From: Mercenaria mercenaria
Lineage: Eukaryota > Mollusca > Bivalvia > Venerida > Veneridae
Assembly: GCF_021730395.1 (NCBI RefSeq)
Contig: NC_069367.1
Location: forward strand, 11,158,501 to 11,222,500
Reading direction: 5' to 3'
Length of the DNA: 64,000 nt
The translations under genes and the position numbers were made by a program. The notes beneath the pieces were generated by a model, which was not told the DNA's origin, did not search any database, and was given only the letters and a program-made list of their open reading frames with translations. The number at the start of each line of letters is the position of its first letter. The stretch's first letter is position 1. Shown one piece after another: positions 1 to 12,324 of this stretch.

Positions 1-998
1 TTTCTCTCTGTAACGTTTGTTACACAACACGATTCTTCGTCCCTGTTGAAATTTTAGAATACATTTTGATGTGAAAGCCACAGAACAATTTTTACAATAT
101 TAGTTTGAACTATTCAGTCCCCGTTGGTCGCACTGGACTATTCCAATTACCCGTGTTCCAAATCCTAGTCTTGCTACACAGTTCATCTGATGTGCAAGTG
201 TGCTTCACTTGGCTACTTGGACAAGCACTGATTACATGTGTTATATTTCACACATTTATATCATGCTTTAAATGAATACCTGTAACAGTTTCATTAAATT
301 ACGTAGCATGTACTTTGCACAGTTTAATCAACCCGAGTCTGCCATTATTTTTCTTGAATACACTCTTAGCTACCAAAGAATCTATAGATTCTATTACAGT
401 CAGTTCGAAATAGTCCATGTTTATTATCTCATGAACTTCACTTCTTCCAAGTACAATTTCGAACAAAATTGAAGGAAAACACATGACATGAGTATATACT
501 GGTTATTGATAGATATTGGCTGTTTTAATCGCAATGTTATGTACTTGATGCCAAAATAAATCTACCTTCCTATCTATCAACTTGAATTTTGTTAGCGGAA
601 CCACGAGTTAAAAGTGCAGAATCTAAAAGTACAAGAGGGAAGGTAAAAAGATATATTCAGCTTTTAAATGACTTTGTATAGATAACAAACGCACGAAGAG
701 TGAAGAGAAAGTAGATGTGCAGAAATATTGAATTAGTGTCAAACGTAGTGACCATATATGCGTTTTATTCTAATATCAGACGTGAAAATTATATAACGGT
801 GTGCACAAAAGTACAAGATACAAGAAACTTTATTCTTCGTCGGATATCAAATATTAAAATAACATTTGCTCAAGAGCTATTTTTCGACATACATATAACA
901 TGAGTAAAACATCAGGAGGGTGGGGAAGAATTCCATGCTGAACTAAAATTACACAGACACGGCTACAAGCAAAAGAAAGAGAAACAACATAAAAGTAA
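1..998. other. Intergenic, no gene recognised
   Basis: Only short open frames of about 60-70 codons occur here, with no recognisable domain. A stretch near 315-352 (a 'cgagtctgc.attattttctt'-like core) resembles the dispersed repeat found complete near 22.35 kb and 30.27 kb, so it may be a fragment of that family. Confidence 0.5.
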
Positions 999-1283
999 CT
1001 AAAAATAGCAAAGTTCATGCAGGACAGCAACATGAAGCAGGAAGCAATGGCACATAGCACATTTGCATGCAGGGCCGGTCTAGGTTCGGATCAGCCTGAC
1101 TAAATCTTTATATTTATTTATGGTGCGCATGAAATTCGGCAGGCTTTTCCACCATTTGGCTGCCTCAAACCTGAATGAGTTCTTGTCGTATTTTGTTGTC
1201 CTGACTTGTGGCACTTGTGTTTCAAGAAACGACATATTCTCATACCTGAAATCATAAACAGGAGATTTAATTGTTATCATTGA
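999..1283 (-). mobile_element. Decayed 3' end of a non-LTR retrotransposon (LINE)
   Basis: Read on the minus strand, the open stretch of 66 residues has the layout typical of the C-terminus of CR1/Jockey-group LINE ORF2 proteins: a Y-x-F/L-R start, then SFRFEAAKWWKSLPNFMR (compare SFRYEAAKLWNSLP in the family). It ends LIRT followed by a TAG at the place where the family usually has Trp. Past that stop the same frame continues TGPACKCAMC, keeping the family's C-x-C-x2-C ending, to a second stop at 999-1001. An in-frame TAA lies just upstream of the first Met, so the 5' side is missing. It is a short dead fragment, not a host gene. Family assignment rests on remembered sequence patterns only. 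Confidence 0.6.
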
Positions 1284-2639
1284 TTAAAAGTAGTGTTGTT
1301 TGTTTTACTGAATTTACAAAGTTGAAAAAATGGGTGTGTTAACTTTGTCAACGTGTTAAATGTACGAGATTTGTAAGTGACATTTATGCTTATACGTAAG
1401 ACCTGAAAGCCCTATAACATAAAGTTGGATATTACATGTTTTATAAAATAGCCTCATATTTTCAGCTTTACTTAATTTCAGAAATATTTAAACAGTTGGT
1501 GAAGAAAATGCCCTGAAAAAACCAGTGCGGTGACTTGTGCTTTTTCAGCTCTTATTTGTCAAAGAAACATTTAATGTTCTACAAGCTCACAGAGTATAAA
1601 AACAAATCTAAATTTAAAAAAAAAAATTGATCATAGTTACATCCGTGCAGGCAGAAAGTGGTAGACAATTCTTAAGCATTATTGACTTTGTCAAGAACTT
1701 CATTCTCGCGTATCAGAGGCCTTCCGGTCTACCATGGTTGCCTTGTTGAATCTTTGGCACATACGGCATATTTTAGCTTATTTATATTACGGGTTGCAAG
1801 TTTCAGTCAGTCAGTGGCGTTTCGCGACATGTTTCCGAGAACAAGTGAAAAGGCTTACCATATTCATCTAAGAATCGATTACGAAAAATATCTTAAGTCT
1901 CGAGACAAACTTCTAAATATCCGATTAGAACAATAAATGCATATTAATCGATTCTAGCACGACTGTGCTTTAAGTTTGCAATGCGGCGGTTGCAAACTGA
2001 TTGGCTGAAACATATCCCGGTGGTAATAATGATCGAGTGCACATCCTCACGAAGTTATCAGAGGTTCGATCCATATCTGGACTTTTACGAACCTCATATT
2101 GATAAGAATAACGAAATTGTACATTTGAATATAGTTATTGTCACTAACTTTACAATGTCTTTTTAAATTCAACTAATATCTATTTGTTTCTTTGTGAATA
2201 TTTTCGTTTTGAATAATGACCAAACTCTTGCAGCATGCCACGTAAAATATAACAAAGTCGTTGTTGACGACTGATCGTTTTGTGAAGATGTTTGCTCATT
2301 AGTCACGGCCGCTTTCAAATACAGTTTCATAATTTCCGTTTTCATTAAAATGTTGGCATTTATATATGAATTAGTATACTTAGCAAACAAATAAAGCGAC
2401 CTATAGATCTATCTACCAAAATGTGTTTGACAGTAACTTATTTAAGGAAAAAATTATAACTCTTAACTTTATTTAATCATATATAATGTATTACAAATTA
2501 TGTATAAATACAAAAAGTACATTTTTTGAAATATTTTTGGATAATTGATAGAAGATATCTTTATTATTTGACCGATGTAACAATAATTAAATGAAGGGTA
2601 TCAATATCGATTAGGTAATGCTGAGGAAACGCTCAACCT
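1284..2639. other. Intergenic, no gene recognised
   Basis: AT-rich sequence with scattered short open frames (for example 84 codons at 1682-1936) that show no family signature. No RNA gene or clear repeat was seen. Confidence 0.45.
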
Positions 2640-3020
2640 CCTGTTATATTAAAGGCAGTTGCAGGTCATCACAGTAAAGCGTCTAAGAAAATTAAAAGTG
2701 CTTCTTATTTATCTAAGCAACTGCTGATCAGTACAGTAAAACGTCTTAGAAAATCAGTACCGCTTCTGATTTATAAAAGACAGCTGCTTTAATTATCATA
2801 ACAGTGAAGCTTTTTACAAAAAAAATCAATAGTTGTTCTGATTTATTAAAGGCAACTTCTGATCATAACAGTGAAGCGTCTTAAACAATCAATACCGCTT
2901 CTGATTTATTAAAGGCAGCTGTTGATCATAACAGTGAAGCGTTTATCAAAAATCAGTAATTCTTCTGATTAATTAAAATTAACTGCTGATCAATACAGTG
3001 AAGCGTGTTAGAAAATCACA
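2640..3020. repeat. Minisatellite, unit about 64 bp, about six copies
   Basis: A degenerate unit recurs with the core 'gatcataacagtgaagcgt' followed by an aaaatcagta-type stretch and 'cttctgatttattaaaggc'. Two successive 'cttctgatt' starts lie at 2898 and 2962, giving a period of 64 bp. Copies differ by substitutions and small indels. A single related unit appears at about 10187-10230, so this is probably part of a dispersed repeat family, not a purely local array. Confidence 0.7.
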
Positions 3021-4759
3021 GTAATGCGGGGACAAATAGAGAACAATTAGGTCAACTAATCTACAGGATGAAATGGAATTGATGTTATACAGTCAGTCGT
3101 AATCGGGTACAATCGTGTTTCAAGTTGTTTTCTCAATTGTTTAGACAATGTTTATATCTAAATATAAAGTAGGATATATTATATTATGAAATAAAAATTA
3201 AGTTGATGTAGTTTCTAATAGCTGGATTATTTTATACAACTGGTAACGATGAGTCTACGATATGGACATTGATTTGACCTATGTTTGCTTGCGGTTCATT
3301 TGGTGTTTTATTTTCGTTTTAGTAGAATACTGTCCTGTGGTTTGTTGGTTCTAAGTTTAAAGTTATACTGTTATTGCAATACATTAACATGTAAAAGTAT
3401 GATGAAGTCATCATGAAATATATTACATTGGTGTGGTCTGTTTTCGCTAGGAGAAACATTTTGGCATGTTTAAGTTCACATTCCAGTCAATTTTGAGTCC
3501 TGCGAAGTTAAAGGCACCTTGTAACAAATCCTCTGTTGACATCACAATTTATTTTCTCGTGGCTTTACTTACATTATATAGTTTGTTTGCAAATACATTA
3601 TCTTTACAAGAATCCTTATGACTGGACTATACCAGGATATTTGTTTAGTCCACCCTGGCGTCTACAAAGCATCTACACAGAGACATCAGTTTTGTCTGTA
3701 GACGGTACAAACAACCGATATTCACGTTGATTATGAAAGCCATGGACTGAACTGTAAATAGGCTGAAGCCATAGAACACGTATTTTACATACGTACTTTT
3801 CTTGGCACAAAGAAAGGGCTGGTGTGTATTACACTTTGTTTTAAGCCTATGTTTTTTCTCAGTCATTTATGCAAATACAAAGAAATTAATTTCGTACAGA
3901 TATGGCAAAATCCACGCTTTCTAACATCATTATTTTTTGAAATTCGAAACATATAGCTTTGGTATCAAAGATGTAGAATACAAGAACAATAAAAGATAAC
4001 TTTTGCTAACAAACATGACACTGGAACCTACCGCCATCATTCTATCCTCTTGACTACAAAAACTGACGATAGTTAAGTTTCTACATTATCACACTTCACA
4101 CTTCTCAGTTATACATATTACATTGACGTTCCATGTAACTATAGCTTCATACATAGATACATTTTTAAGAAGAAAAATAAATAAAAGCTCTTATCGTCTT
4201 TGCATACGCATGAGGAAATTCTAAATATCTATAGCATCAGCATTAGCATAGGGTACACGGCATTATACTTTAAAGTTAGCAACTTTACCATATTAGGGCA
4301 CTCGGCATTATACTTACAAATTAGCAACTTTGTTGTCAAATTCAATTTCATAATTATTTTGACTGTTTCTAATTAGCACGGAAATAGCGGTCCTTATTCA
4401 GTATTAAATTTATAAATGTCCTATAGCCTTAAATTTAGGAACTTTTTATTTTGTTTCCAAATTATTCTGTTGCGCTAACATTTATCATGATAGTTTAGTA
4501 TGTATGTCGGCACAAAACACAATCACACATTAGATTGCATGTTATATCATACTAAATTAATTGCGACATCTTTAGTTTCCGACACTAACAGCGGTCTGCG
4601 GATATAAATGAACGCGTCATTTGCTAGTATCACGTTTCAATATCTAATAAAATAAAACTTGTATTTTCTTCTATCTGAAGCTATAATTATGTTTGTCATC
4701 ATAGTTATGTGCCAACGTGCTACATGTACTGTAATATAACGACTAATATATTCTAACAC
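3021..4759. other. Intergenic with a small tandem duplication
   Basis: No gene recognised. A 46-bp segment containing 'cggcattatactt' and 'ttagcaactttac' is duplicated head to tail at 4251-4296 and 4297-4342. The stretch 4500-4660 is similar to 11250-11400. Confidence 0.5.
4500..4660 (+). repeat. Dispersed repeat, copy 1 of 2
   Basis: Shares an ordered set of words with 11250-11400: caatcac(a/g)(c/t)attagat, then catactaaattaattgcgac against catactgaattaactgcgac, then a ttctggcatgaacagc-like word. The colinear match over about 150 bp suggests two copies of one element of unknown class. Confidence 0.5.
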
Positions 4760-4769
4760 GACCAGCAAA

Positions 4770-7049
4770 TAACCTACATACAATGGCGAAGAGCAATGAT
4801 TTCTCCTATCCCCAAGGATGTTACCAAAGGTAAACGTGTGCCTTTGAATTACAGGGGAATTAGCTTATTGTCAGTTGTCAGCAAACTTTATTCAGCAGTT
4901 CTTAATAATAAATTGAAGACATACCTTGAGGATCAAGATTTACTCGCTGATGAACAGAATGGTTTCCGTTCTAAACGGACCTGTGAAGAACATGTTTATA
5001 CTGCATGTACAATGATCAGAAATAGACTTCTTTCTAAGCAAGATACCTTTGGCACATTTATTGATATACAGAAGGCCTTTGATTTTGTCGATAGAAATGT
5101 ACTTTTATATAAACGTTTGTCAAATAATATCAATGGTAAATTTTACAACTCTATTAAGGCTATTTTGACTGATACATCTTCTTGTGTTAGACTTAATGGT
5201 ATGTTAAATGACTGGTTCCCGACCTTGTCGGACGTCAGACAGGGAGACAGCGGCTCCCCAACAATCTTTGCTTACTTTATCAATGATCTTATTGGAGGTT
5301 TGAAAAGTTTAAACAAAGGTGTCAAGTTCAATGATAATATAATTTGTTGTTTATTTTATGCCGACGATATTTTGTTGCTATCTGAAAATGAAGTTGATAT
5401 GCAAGACATGTTAGACTATTTAAATGAAGGGTGCCGAAAATGGAGACTTATGATTAACGAGTCAAAATCAAAGGTTATACACTTTAGAAATAAAGGTAAA
5501 AGGCAAAGTAATTTTTCATTTAGAATAGGAGATATGTGTATTTCGTATACATCGATGTATAAATATTTAGGTGTTACCTTACATGAACATTTAGACTTTT
5601 CACATACTGCTGATATATTTGCAAAGTCAGGCGGTCGAGCATTAGGTGCAATCATATCGAAAATTCAAAGTAATAAAGATGTAGGTTTCAAGACATATTT
5701 TAAAATGTATTATTCTTGTGTGGTACATGTTACTGACTATTGTTCATCAATATGGGGTTTCAAGAATTATAATGTGATAGACATGACACAGAATAGAGCA
5801 ATAAGATATTATATGGGTGTGCATACATTCGCTCCGATTCTAGCAATTACTGGAGATATGGGTTGGATTTCAACTCAACACAGACGTTGGGTCAATATGC
5901 TTTGGTTCTGGAACCGTGTTGTAAATATGTATGATGAAAGACTGACAAAGAAAGTGTTTCTTTATGATTATAACACTGTTGGAAATACATGGTGTTCTAA
6001 CATTAAGTATATCTTACAACAGGTGAAGATATCGAATTGTTACGATAACAAACTTCATGTAAATTTGAAAGATGTTGAAGATTCATTACTTTTATTACAT
6101 AAAAGAAACTGGTGTGAAAATGTTAGAAATGTTTCAAAACTTCGAACATATGTCAATTTTAAGCAAGATTATGGAACTGAAAAATACATGTTATCTTCTG
6201 TAACAAAGACTGAACTTTCTCATTTAGCACAATTGAGGTGTGGCATTCTACCTCTCAGAATTGAAACAGGACGATATGCTGGCCTTAATGCCAGTGACAG
6301 ATTATGTACTCTTTGCACTGAAAATGTTGTTGAAGATGAAACTCATTTCCTACTAAATTGTCCAAGATACAATGATTTAAGAATATAGTTGCTGGGTAAA
6401 TCTAGAGAATCAAACAGAAATTTCGATAACTTGTCAGACTTAGGAAAGCTTACTTATGTAGTACAAAATCATTATGTTTATGTTTCAAAATTCTTAGTTG
6501 AAAGTATTAAAAGACGGAGATTGCATCTTTATAGAAACTAACAGAAAACAAAAAATGAACTATTTAACTTATGAATATATTTAGCAACTCGTTACTATGT
6601 TTAATCTAATTTTCAGAATTTGTATATATGGAATATGTACATGTAAACATTCTTGTGTTTCAAATATTTCGAATCTTATATTTAAGACGGCAGATATGTT
6701 AGCAAGATCATTTTTTAAGTACTTAAGAAACAGACATTTATTTGAAATTAGATTACTACTTACATAATTAAATTACATGTACATATTGAGTAGCTATGTA
6801 GTTGTGAATACCATTAAAACATTTATCACATAATGACATAATGCAAGTTTTCCTGTTGATATTTTTTTTAATTTCCACTTTTTCGCATGTTAATTATATA
6901 CTGGTATTTATCATCATGTACATTGATTTTCGAAACTTTTAAAATTTAAAGTGACTTATAGGCCCAACGTGGCCGGGTGTTGTAAATTGTAAATTTATAT
7001 GTATTGGTATTGTATATACATGTAACACGATGTCACTATAATAAAATTA

Positions 7050-7081
<32 letters not shown>
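4770..7081 (+). mobile_element. 5'-truncated LINE (non-LTR retrotransposon)
   Basis: The element comprises a reverse-transcriptase ORF (4796-6388, open to 6541 apart from one stop), an AT-rich 3' UTR, and a terminal microsatellite tail of ACTT units at about 7050-7081, as is usual at the 3' end of several LINE clades. The 5' edge is placed by reading: LINE-like coding (QWRRAM-ISPIPK) begins near 4770, and an in-frame TAA lies at about 4757. The endonuclease domain and the N-terminal part of the RT are absent, so this is a dead-on-arrival 5'-truncated copy. Flanking target duplications could not be defined. Confidence 0.85.
4796..6388 (+). CDS. LINE reverse transcriptase (ORF2 remnant)
   Basis: A 530-residue reverse transcriptase from a non-LTR retrotransposon, which would copy element RNA onto nicked chromosomal DNA. 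The RT core is readable: NYRGISLLSVVSKLY, then DEQNGFR. Motif A is F-I-D-I-Q-K-A-F-D with Asp90, motif B is RQGDSGSP (about 149-155), and motif C is F-Y-A-D-D with Asp190/Asp191, so all three catalytic Asp are present. The C-terminus has a Cys-x2-Cys-x9-His-x4-Cys knuckle (LCTLC...H...C), common in CR1/Jockey-group elements. The start Met is not the natural one: the frame is open a few codons upstream and the endonuclease part is missing. The TAG at 6386-6388 looks like a single premature stop, because the same frame runs another 50 codons to TAA at 6539-6541 with family-like sequence. Clade assignment is tentative. Confidence 0.85.
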   Translation: MISPIPKDVTKGKRVPLNYRGISLLSVVSKLYSAVLNNKLKTYLEDQDLLADEQNGFRSKRTCEEHVYTACTMIRNRLLSKQDTFGTFIDIQKAFDFVDRNVLLYKRLSNNINGKFYNSIKAILTDTSSCVRLNGMLNDWFPTLSDVRQGDSGSPTIFAYFINDLIGGLKSLNKGVKFNDNIICCLFYADDILLLSENEVDMQDMLDYLNEGCRKWRLMINESKSKVIHFRNKGKRQSNFSFRIGDMCISYTSMYKYLGVTLHEHLDFSHTADIFAKSGGRALGAIISKIQSNKDVGFKTYFKMYYSCVVHVTDYCSSIWGFKNYNVIDMTQNRAIRYYMGVHTFAPILAITGDMGWISTQHRRWVNMLWFWNRVVNMYDERLTKKVFLYDYNTVGNTWCSNIKYILQQVKISNCYDNKLHVNLKDVEDSLLLLHKRNWCENVRNVSKLRTYVNFKQDYGTEKYMLSSVTKTELSHLAQLRCGILPLRIETGRYAGLNASDRLCTLCTENVVEDETHFLLNCPRYNDLRI

Positions 7082-7231
7082 GTAGAGCAAAATCTATCTC
7101 TGGTTATTCTGCAATAAACCACTCGCGTGCAATGACGTCATCCGATCCAGGGGAGTAGCACGGTCGTTAAAAGTAGTTACCAATTTTTCTAACACTGTTG
7201 ATACTAGATTCCTAGTTTGTCGTGTTAGAAT

Positions 7232-7361
7232 CGAAATAATAGGTTCCCAAGTGTGATTTATTGTAGAATAACCTACGGCCTTCGTGATATATTCTTACGC
7301 ATAAGAACTCAAACTCGGGTTATTCTACGCTAAACCACTTTTGGGAACTTATTATTTCTTA
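7232..7361. repeat. Foldback (inverted repeat) element
   Basis: The left arm gaaataataggttcccaa...gtagaataacc and the right arm ggttattctacg...ttgggaacttattatttc are imperfect reverse complements around a spacer of about 50 bp. Related half-arm sequence (ggttattctgcaataaaccact) lies just upstream at about 7100-7125. It is probably a small palindromic MITE inserted next to the LINE tail. Confidence 0.65.
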
Positions 7362-8106
7362 AATATAGAATAATAATATAGAATTACTTTGAGTATATAG
7401 TAATGCCAACGTAAATAATTTAGTATGTTTGTCCGCAGTTTTAGCATATTTGTTTGTAAATGAACGGCATAAATAATAAAGCGATGGTATAGAATTGCTT
7501 TGACATATAAACAGAAAATTATTTGGAGGCATAAATGGCAAGTAATGTTCCCGGTAATGTATGTTTAACACAATCAAGAAACAATACTTTATATAATCAA
7601 GAGACAATCAAACTATTCAATATACGTATTTTTCGTCCATTAACTGTCAATGTTTAACAATGAGGAGCATGCATGTATGTGATATTTCTCTGTAACTTGA
7701 CATGTTTGGTTTCGTGGTTAATGAAAAACCAGCATGTTCTGTAAACAAGATAATTGCAAGATCGCATAATCGCCATGAAAAAGAATTAAGGCCAATTAGA
7801 CTGAACGAATAAACAAAGTTGGTATGAACCTTTGTATTATCGAATCAGAATACAATTAAATATGTAGAACGACTTCTTTGAAGATAACGGTAAAGCTTTC
7901 AGTTGCGACAAAAGTTCGTTCGAAACAATTACACTTTTGATATTTAGAAAAAAAAAAAAGATTTTCAACTTTACTTTTCTTTTTAATTGCAACAGCCTGA
8001 GTTCTTTCTTAGCATTTGTTTTTATGTACCAAATTTGAGTCGCGATTATCTTTTGGTATTTACTTTCTTTAATATCAGTCATTCAGAAGTATACAGTTTT
8101 AACATT
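7362..8106. other. Intergenic, no gene recognised
   Basis: AT-rich. The short open frames of about 80 codons on the minus strand have no recognisable domain. Confidence 0.4.
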
Positions 8107-8110
8107 TTAA

Positions 8111-8648
8111 GGTAGTTCTGTGTGGATCAAACAATTTTCTATAATGTAGAATTTAATTGACCCCTGATTTTTCATAACTTCAGAATATACTTAGATAATT
8201 CGGTAAATACAAAAGATGGGACCGTGTGCTCGATTTCCGCTAGATTGATTTGAAAAAAAAAATTGACCTCACACAGGTTTTCATAATAGGAGTCTATTTT
8301 GATAACATATTCGCGAATAGAGCTTTTCTACAATGTAAAATTTAATGAAACTTCTCACAGTCGTAAAAGGTTATGGTGTATAATATGGTGAAATAAAATG
8401 TAAAGGTCCGTGTACTTGTTATTCGCACATTTCGGGATGAGTTTAAGACATTTTTTTATTTTAAGTGTCAGATAGTTTAATATCATTTCTTAAACTTTAG
8501 AAAGATACTAACGTTGCCGTTGTAATAGATTTACTCACCTGTTGCTATTCATTCATAAAACGATTTTCATTTCCGTACCTTATTCTACGTTTCCCGGATA
8601 AATGATGTTACGCCATTACTTCCGGTTTAACAAACGTGCAGAAATACC
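8111..8648. mobile_element. TTAA-flanked MITE (538 bp, piggyBac-like)
   Basis: Terminal inverted repeats GGTAGTTCTG (left) and CAGAAATACC (right, reverse complement GGTATTTCTG) are each directly bordered by TTAA (8107-8110 and 8649-8652). TTAA is the target-site duplication used by piggyBac-superfamily transposons. There is no transposase ORF, so it is a non-autonomous element. Assignment to piggyBac is by target site only. Confidence 0.65.
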
Positions 8649-8652
8649 TTAA

Positions 8653-10398
8653 TATTAAGAAGACAAACAGCTCTTTGGTATTTTGAAAAGTTTTCCTTAT
8701 GTTGTAGGAAAAGTTAAGTTAAAAATTAAGTTGTTTTTTTTTCTTCAAAAAATCTGCCCTCATTCCTCACCCAATGAAATATGTAACAGCTTTATCTGTA
8801 TTGTACGTGCTTGTCATGTTTGGGTTCCAAGGCGGGTACGTGTATTTAAATTGCCTAAACAATGAAAGTTGAATATCCTGTTGGAATCAGTTGCTAAAAG
8901 AACTGAATTGTTGCAAAGTATTTCAAATTTTTTTAAGTTTTCACCCGAAAAAAAAATATTTCTCGTGCAATTCTTATTCAATCATTCAATCACACCATTC
9001 GGAGACAACACAAATGTTATGTAAAATAATCTTGAACTTGAACATTGATAAGTAATTTTTAATTTGTACTTAAGTGTGTCTATATCAGTCCTGTCTCACC
9101 AGTTTGATACCTTGGTGGTAATCATTAATAGATCGGATTGATAAGGGTCAATGGAAACATGTCTTTCGTGCTTTCATAAGGCAGATGTCTCGGTATTCAG
9201 ACCATTCAGAAAATGTAGACGTTTAAGTCGCAGCCTTAGATACTTGTGGTTTGGACGAGCTACGACCTAGCCCTGGTCTAGAATTTGGTCAAATGTAATC
9301 TAGGATGATAAGAGATCAGTGACATTTCTATGATTTAAAAAAAATTGGCTTGATTTTGATTAAATTGTTATTTTGGGAGCTGTTATGATGCTGTTCGGTG
9401 GTTTTTGTTGCTTTTAACCAACTCAAAGACTAAATACTAGAAATACCTTCTATCTTTTAAGAATGCTAAATATAAGTATATCTGAAATTTTAAAGTAATC
9501 AATACAATATACCTTAATATCATAAAATCACAAAGGCATATCCTGAATTTTTAATCTTGAAGGAAACATGCAACGTAAAATGCTATTTTGCTGAAATAAA
9601 TTTCAAATAGGTTGGATCAATACCATTGTATCTTATGTAATTATTGGCGCTTGGTGTTAAACTAATCTTTCTCCTTTCTATCCGGTGTCAAATTCATTTT
9701 CTGAAATTCTTTTCTGTAGTATATAGCCGTTGATAAGAAGCAGACATTTCGCCTCTAGTTACTGAGGTGGTCTAGTGTTTTATCAAAACGATATTTATCA
9801 AATTAACAATTTCAGCTTTCAGTGGACTAGCTACGACCACAGTTACTTCGGATTTAGACCAGCTACGGCCAATGCTATTTGAAATTTGCACAAAACTGAG
9901 GCCTTAATATAATCCGAACATTGACACTATTATCTGATTATTGATAAACCGAGGCTATCTTTATTTTCTGTAAGGCTAATGGAATTAAAGATTAAAAATC
10001 TGATATCGATTGAATAATGCTTGGTTTAAACAATATTTATTTTCCAAATATGCATTTCGTATAAACATATATTAATGTGGTAGGATTGAGGAGTATGCTA
10101 AAAACTTGTATTAAAACCTCTTTCCTGAATAATGCTTGAAAATGCTGAAGTCTTTGATCTATTAGATGCAATTATATGAATTACATCAATTGTTGATAAT
10201 TACAATGAAGCATTTAAGAGAATCAATAGTGACTCGGGGAAACATGTTGAATAATTATTGTTATCTCTATAGCGCAAATTATTCCACAAGATACTCTCGT
10301 ATTGATAAATTTTAACCTTTCTGTAGGTTTCGATATCTGTATCTAACAAGGTTTTATCTACTATATTAAATAATAGTTTTCGGTATTGTCGTCTTTTC
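8653..10398. other. Intergenic, no gene recognised
   Basis: No ORF with a domain and no tRNA. A short unit at about 10187-10230 resembles the 2640-3020 minisatellite unit. Confidence 0.4.
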
Positions 10399-10570
10399 TG
10401 GTCCATTGATGTCATTGAATCAAACCAATGGATCTTTATAGAGTTCCGTTTAAGTAGGTGCTGGGTCGTGTGGGTAGAAGGTGCACACATTTCGTTAACA
10501 CTCATGAACAGGACCAACGAAATTGATATTTTTTTTTTTTTGCGTTGTTGCCTTATATGCTTCGAAATGG
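10399..10570 (+). repeat. Dispersed repeat, copy 1 of 3
   Basis: Colinear with 22349-22500 and 30271-30440. Shared landmarks in order are gtcc-ttg-tcattga, atagagttccg/cttaag, ggtgctggg, acatttcgttaac-ctcatgaacag, and a tgcattctatgcttcc-like end. The common ORF shadows in the latter two copies come from this repeat and are not genes. Confidence 0.6.
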
Positions 10571-11249
10571 TTGCTCTAACAATTTACTATATAATTTTTA
10601 AAGAATAGTTTGCTACTGGATAGTATTTACACTGATTGGACCCACTCATATTATGAACTCAATGCAAAATTTAAATAGGTATTTTGTACCAGCGCCAATA
10701 GTGAACACCTATTTCAGAGATAATTTCATTCGTCGCAGTAAATGTAGTATTCACAAATAAACAAACACACAAACACGTGTAGATATCATCAACAACATTT
10801 TGAAACAGATTTCATGTGGGCGTTGAACTGAAATTCACCAAGATGTGCAATTTATTTACCAATTTATAGGGGTATATTATTTTTGGGCTTTGGCTGTACA
10901 TTTGTACAAACATCAGAGGCAAATGCTTATCATCACTGGCAGGTAGTGGGGGTGGGGGGGGGGGTAGTTCTGAATAGCATTTAATTAAAGATGTTTGCCT
11001 TATCATTAGCATATTAGGATTATGTGGACGATATTACACTTTATTTTATAATTTTAATAATTACTTTAAGTAATATCAGCACATGTATGTTGCAAATTTA
11101 TAACCACTTTAAAGGGTTTTTTATTAGCCTGAAAATAGCGAAATTATCCCCAGTGTATGGACAATGTATATGTTAAAAAAAACTTACAGATTTGATTTTG
11201 GTTTCAAACTGATTTTGTTTATGCAAGCAATACCACGTATGTCATGTTT

Positions 11250-11400
11250 GATAGTGGTAGATGTATATTTCTGCGCAAACAATCACGTATTAGATCGCCG
11301 CATCACGTGTTAAAGCATACTGAATTAACTGCGACAATTTTAATTTCTGGCATGAACAGCATTCCGTTGAGATAAAATACCATTTTGCCTGGAAACGAAT
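11250..11400 (+). repeat. Dispersed repeat, copy 2 of 2
   Basis: Colinear match to 4500-4660, described there. The class of element is unknown. Confidence 0.5.
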
Positions 11401-12293
11401 TTGCCATTTATTGACATGTTCGAGACGCACTGTACTGCAAGATCTAAATTAACAAAAAACAACCCTGGTTAATTGTTCTGTAAATTAAAAATTCTCTATC
11501 AACGTTCAACACAGATATACGTGTTAAAGATAAACATAAGGTAACCTGCAACCATGTATTTGAATCAGTTTTCAAGTATTACTTTTAAATTCAACGTCAA
11601 ACGTTGGTTAAATTTCTTGTGTACAATTAAGTCATCCTTCTTAAACTGGAAGAACTAGAAAGTCTGCTGTTATTTTTTTTTAAATCTGGGTTAAACTAAA
11701 TGCTCTAGCAATAGTCGGTCTCGTAAAGCAACTTTGCTTAACGTGATCAATTGTATCTGCAAAACAATATATAACGACCTGATAGTGAAATCCACTGGAT
11801 AATTACTGACAGGAGCAATTGTTTATTTCAGTAAATAGTTTTGTAATGTCATGAATTCTATGATTCAGACCGATTTCCATTCATTTTAATATCCAGGGTT
11901 CGTGGTAAGGCTATATTTAGAATCGTTTATAACGCAGACTATTGCTGTCCTCGGACATCTGCTTATTTGGGTAAATATTCTGATTTAAGATAGTTTAAGC
12001 ATACTCATTTATCGCAACATTGCTTTTACCTTGATTCCATCGTTATGTCGATAACATCAATATCAACATAAAGTTGCGAATGCTTTTGGCCTGTTTCGTC
12101 GGGCCCTTATGTGTATTTTACTTGATGCTCTGTCATCTACAAAGGCATTAAGTATATATATGTTGCTTTTGTAATAATTATACAGAAGCATTTTTGTGTT
12201 TTACATGCCATACCTTTTGTTTCTATTGTCTGTTTTAGAAATTTACCTGGCAGGTATTACTTTTAGTTGTACTGTCCCGTGACTTTGGAACAT

Positions 12294-12324
12294 GGTGTGT
12301 GTGGGGGGGGTGGGGGGGGGGGGA
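12294..12324 (+). repeat. G-rich simple repeat (GT)n-(G)n
   Basis: A short GT run passes into long G runs separated by single T bases. Four or more G-tracts in 30 bp could form a G-quadruplex on the plus strand. This is inference from composition. Confidence 0.7.

Noticed and set aside
1080-1280. 66-codon frame considered as a host exon because of a tttcag|gt word
   Set aside because: The residues match the LINE ORF2 C-terminal pattern, including the C-x-C-x2-C end beyond a stop.
10200-10517. 105-codon minus-strand frame
   Set aside because: Overlaps a dispersed repeat and a minisatellite-like unit; no recognisable motif.
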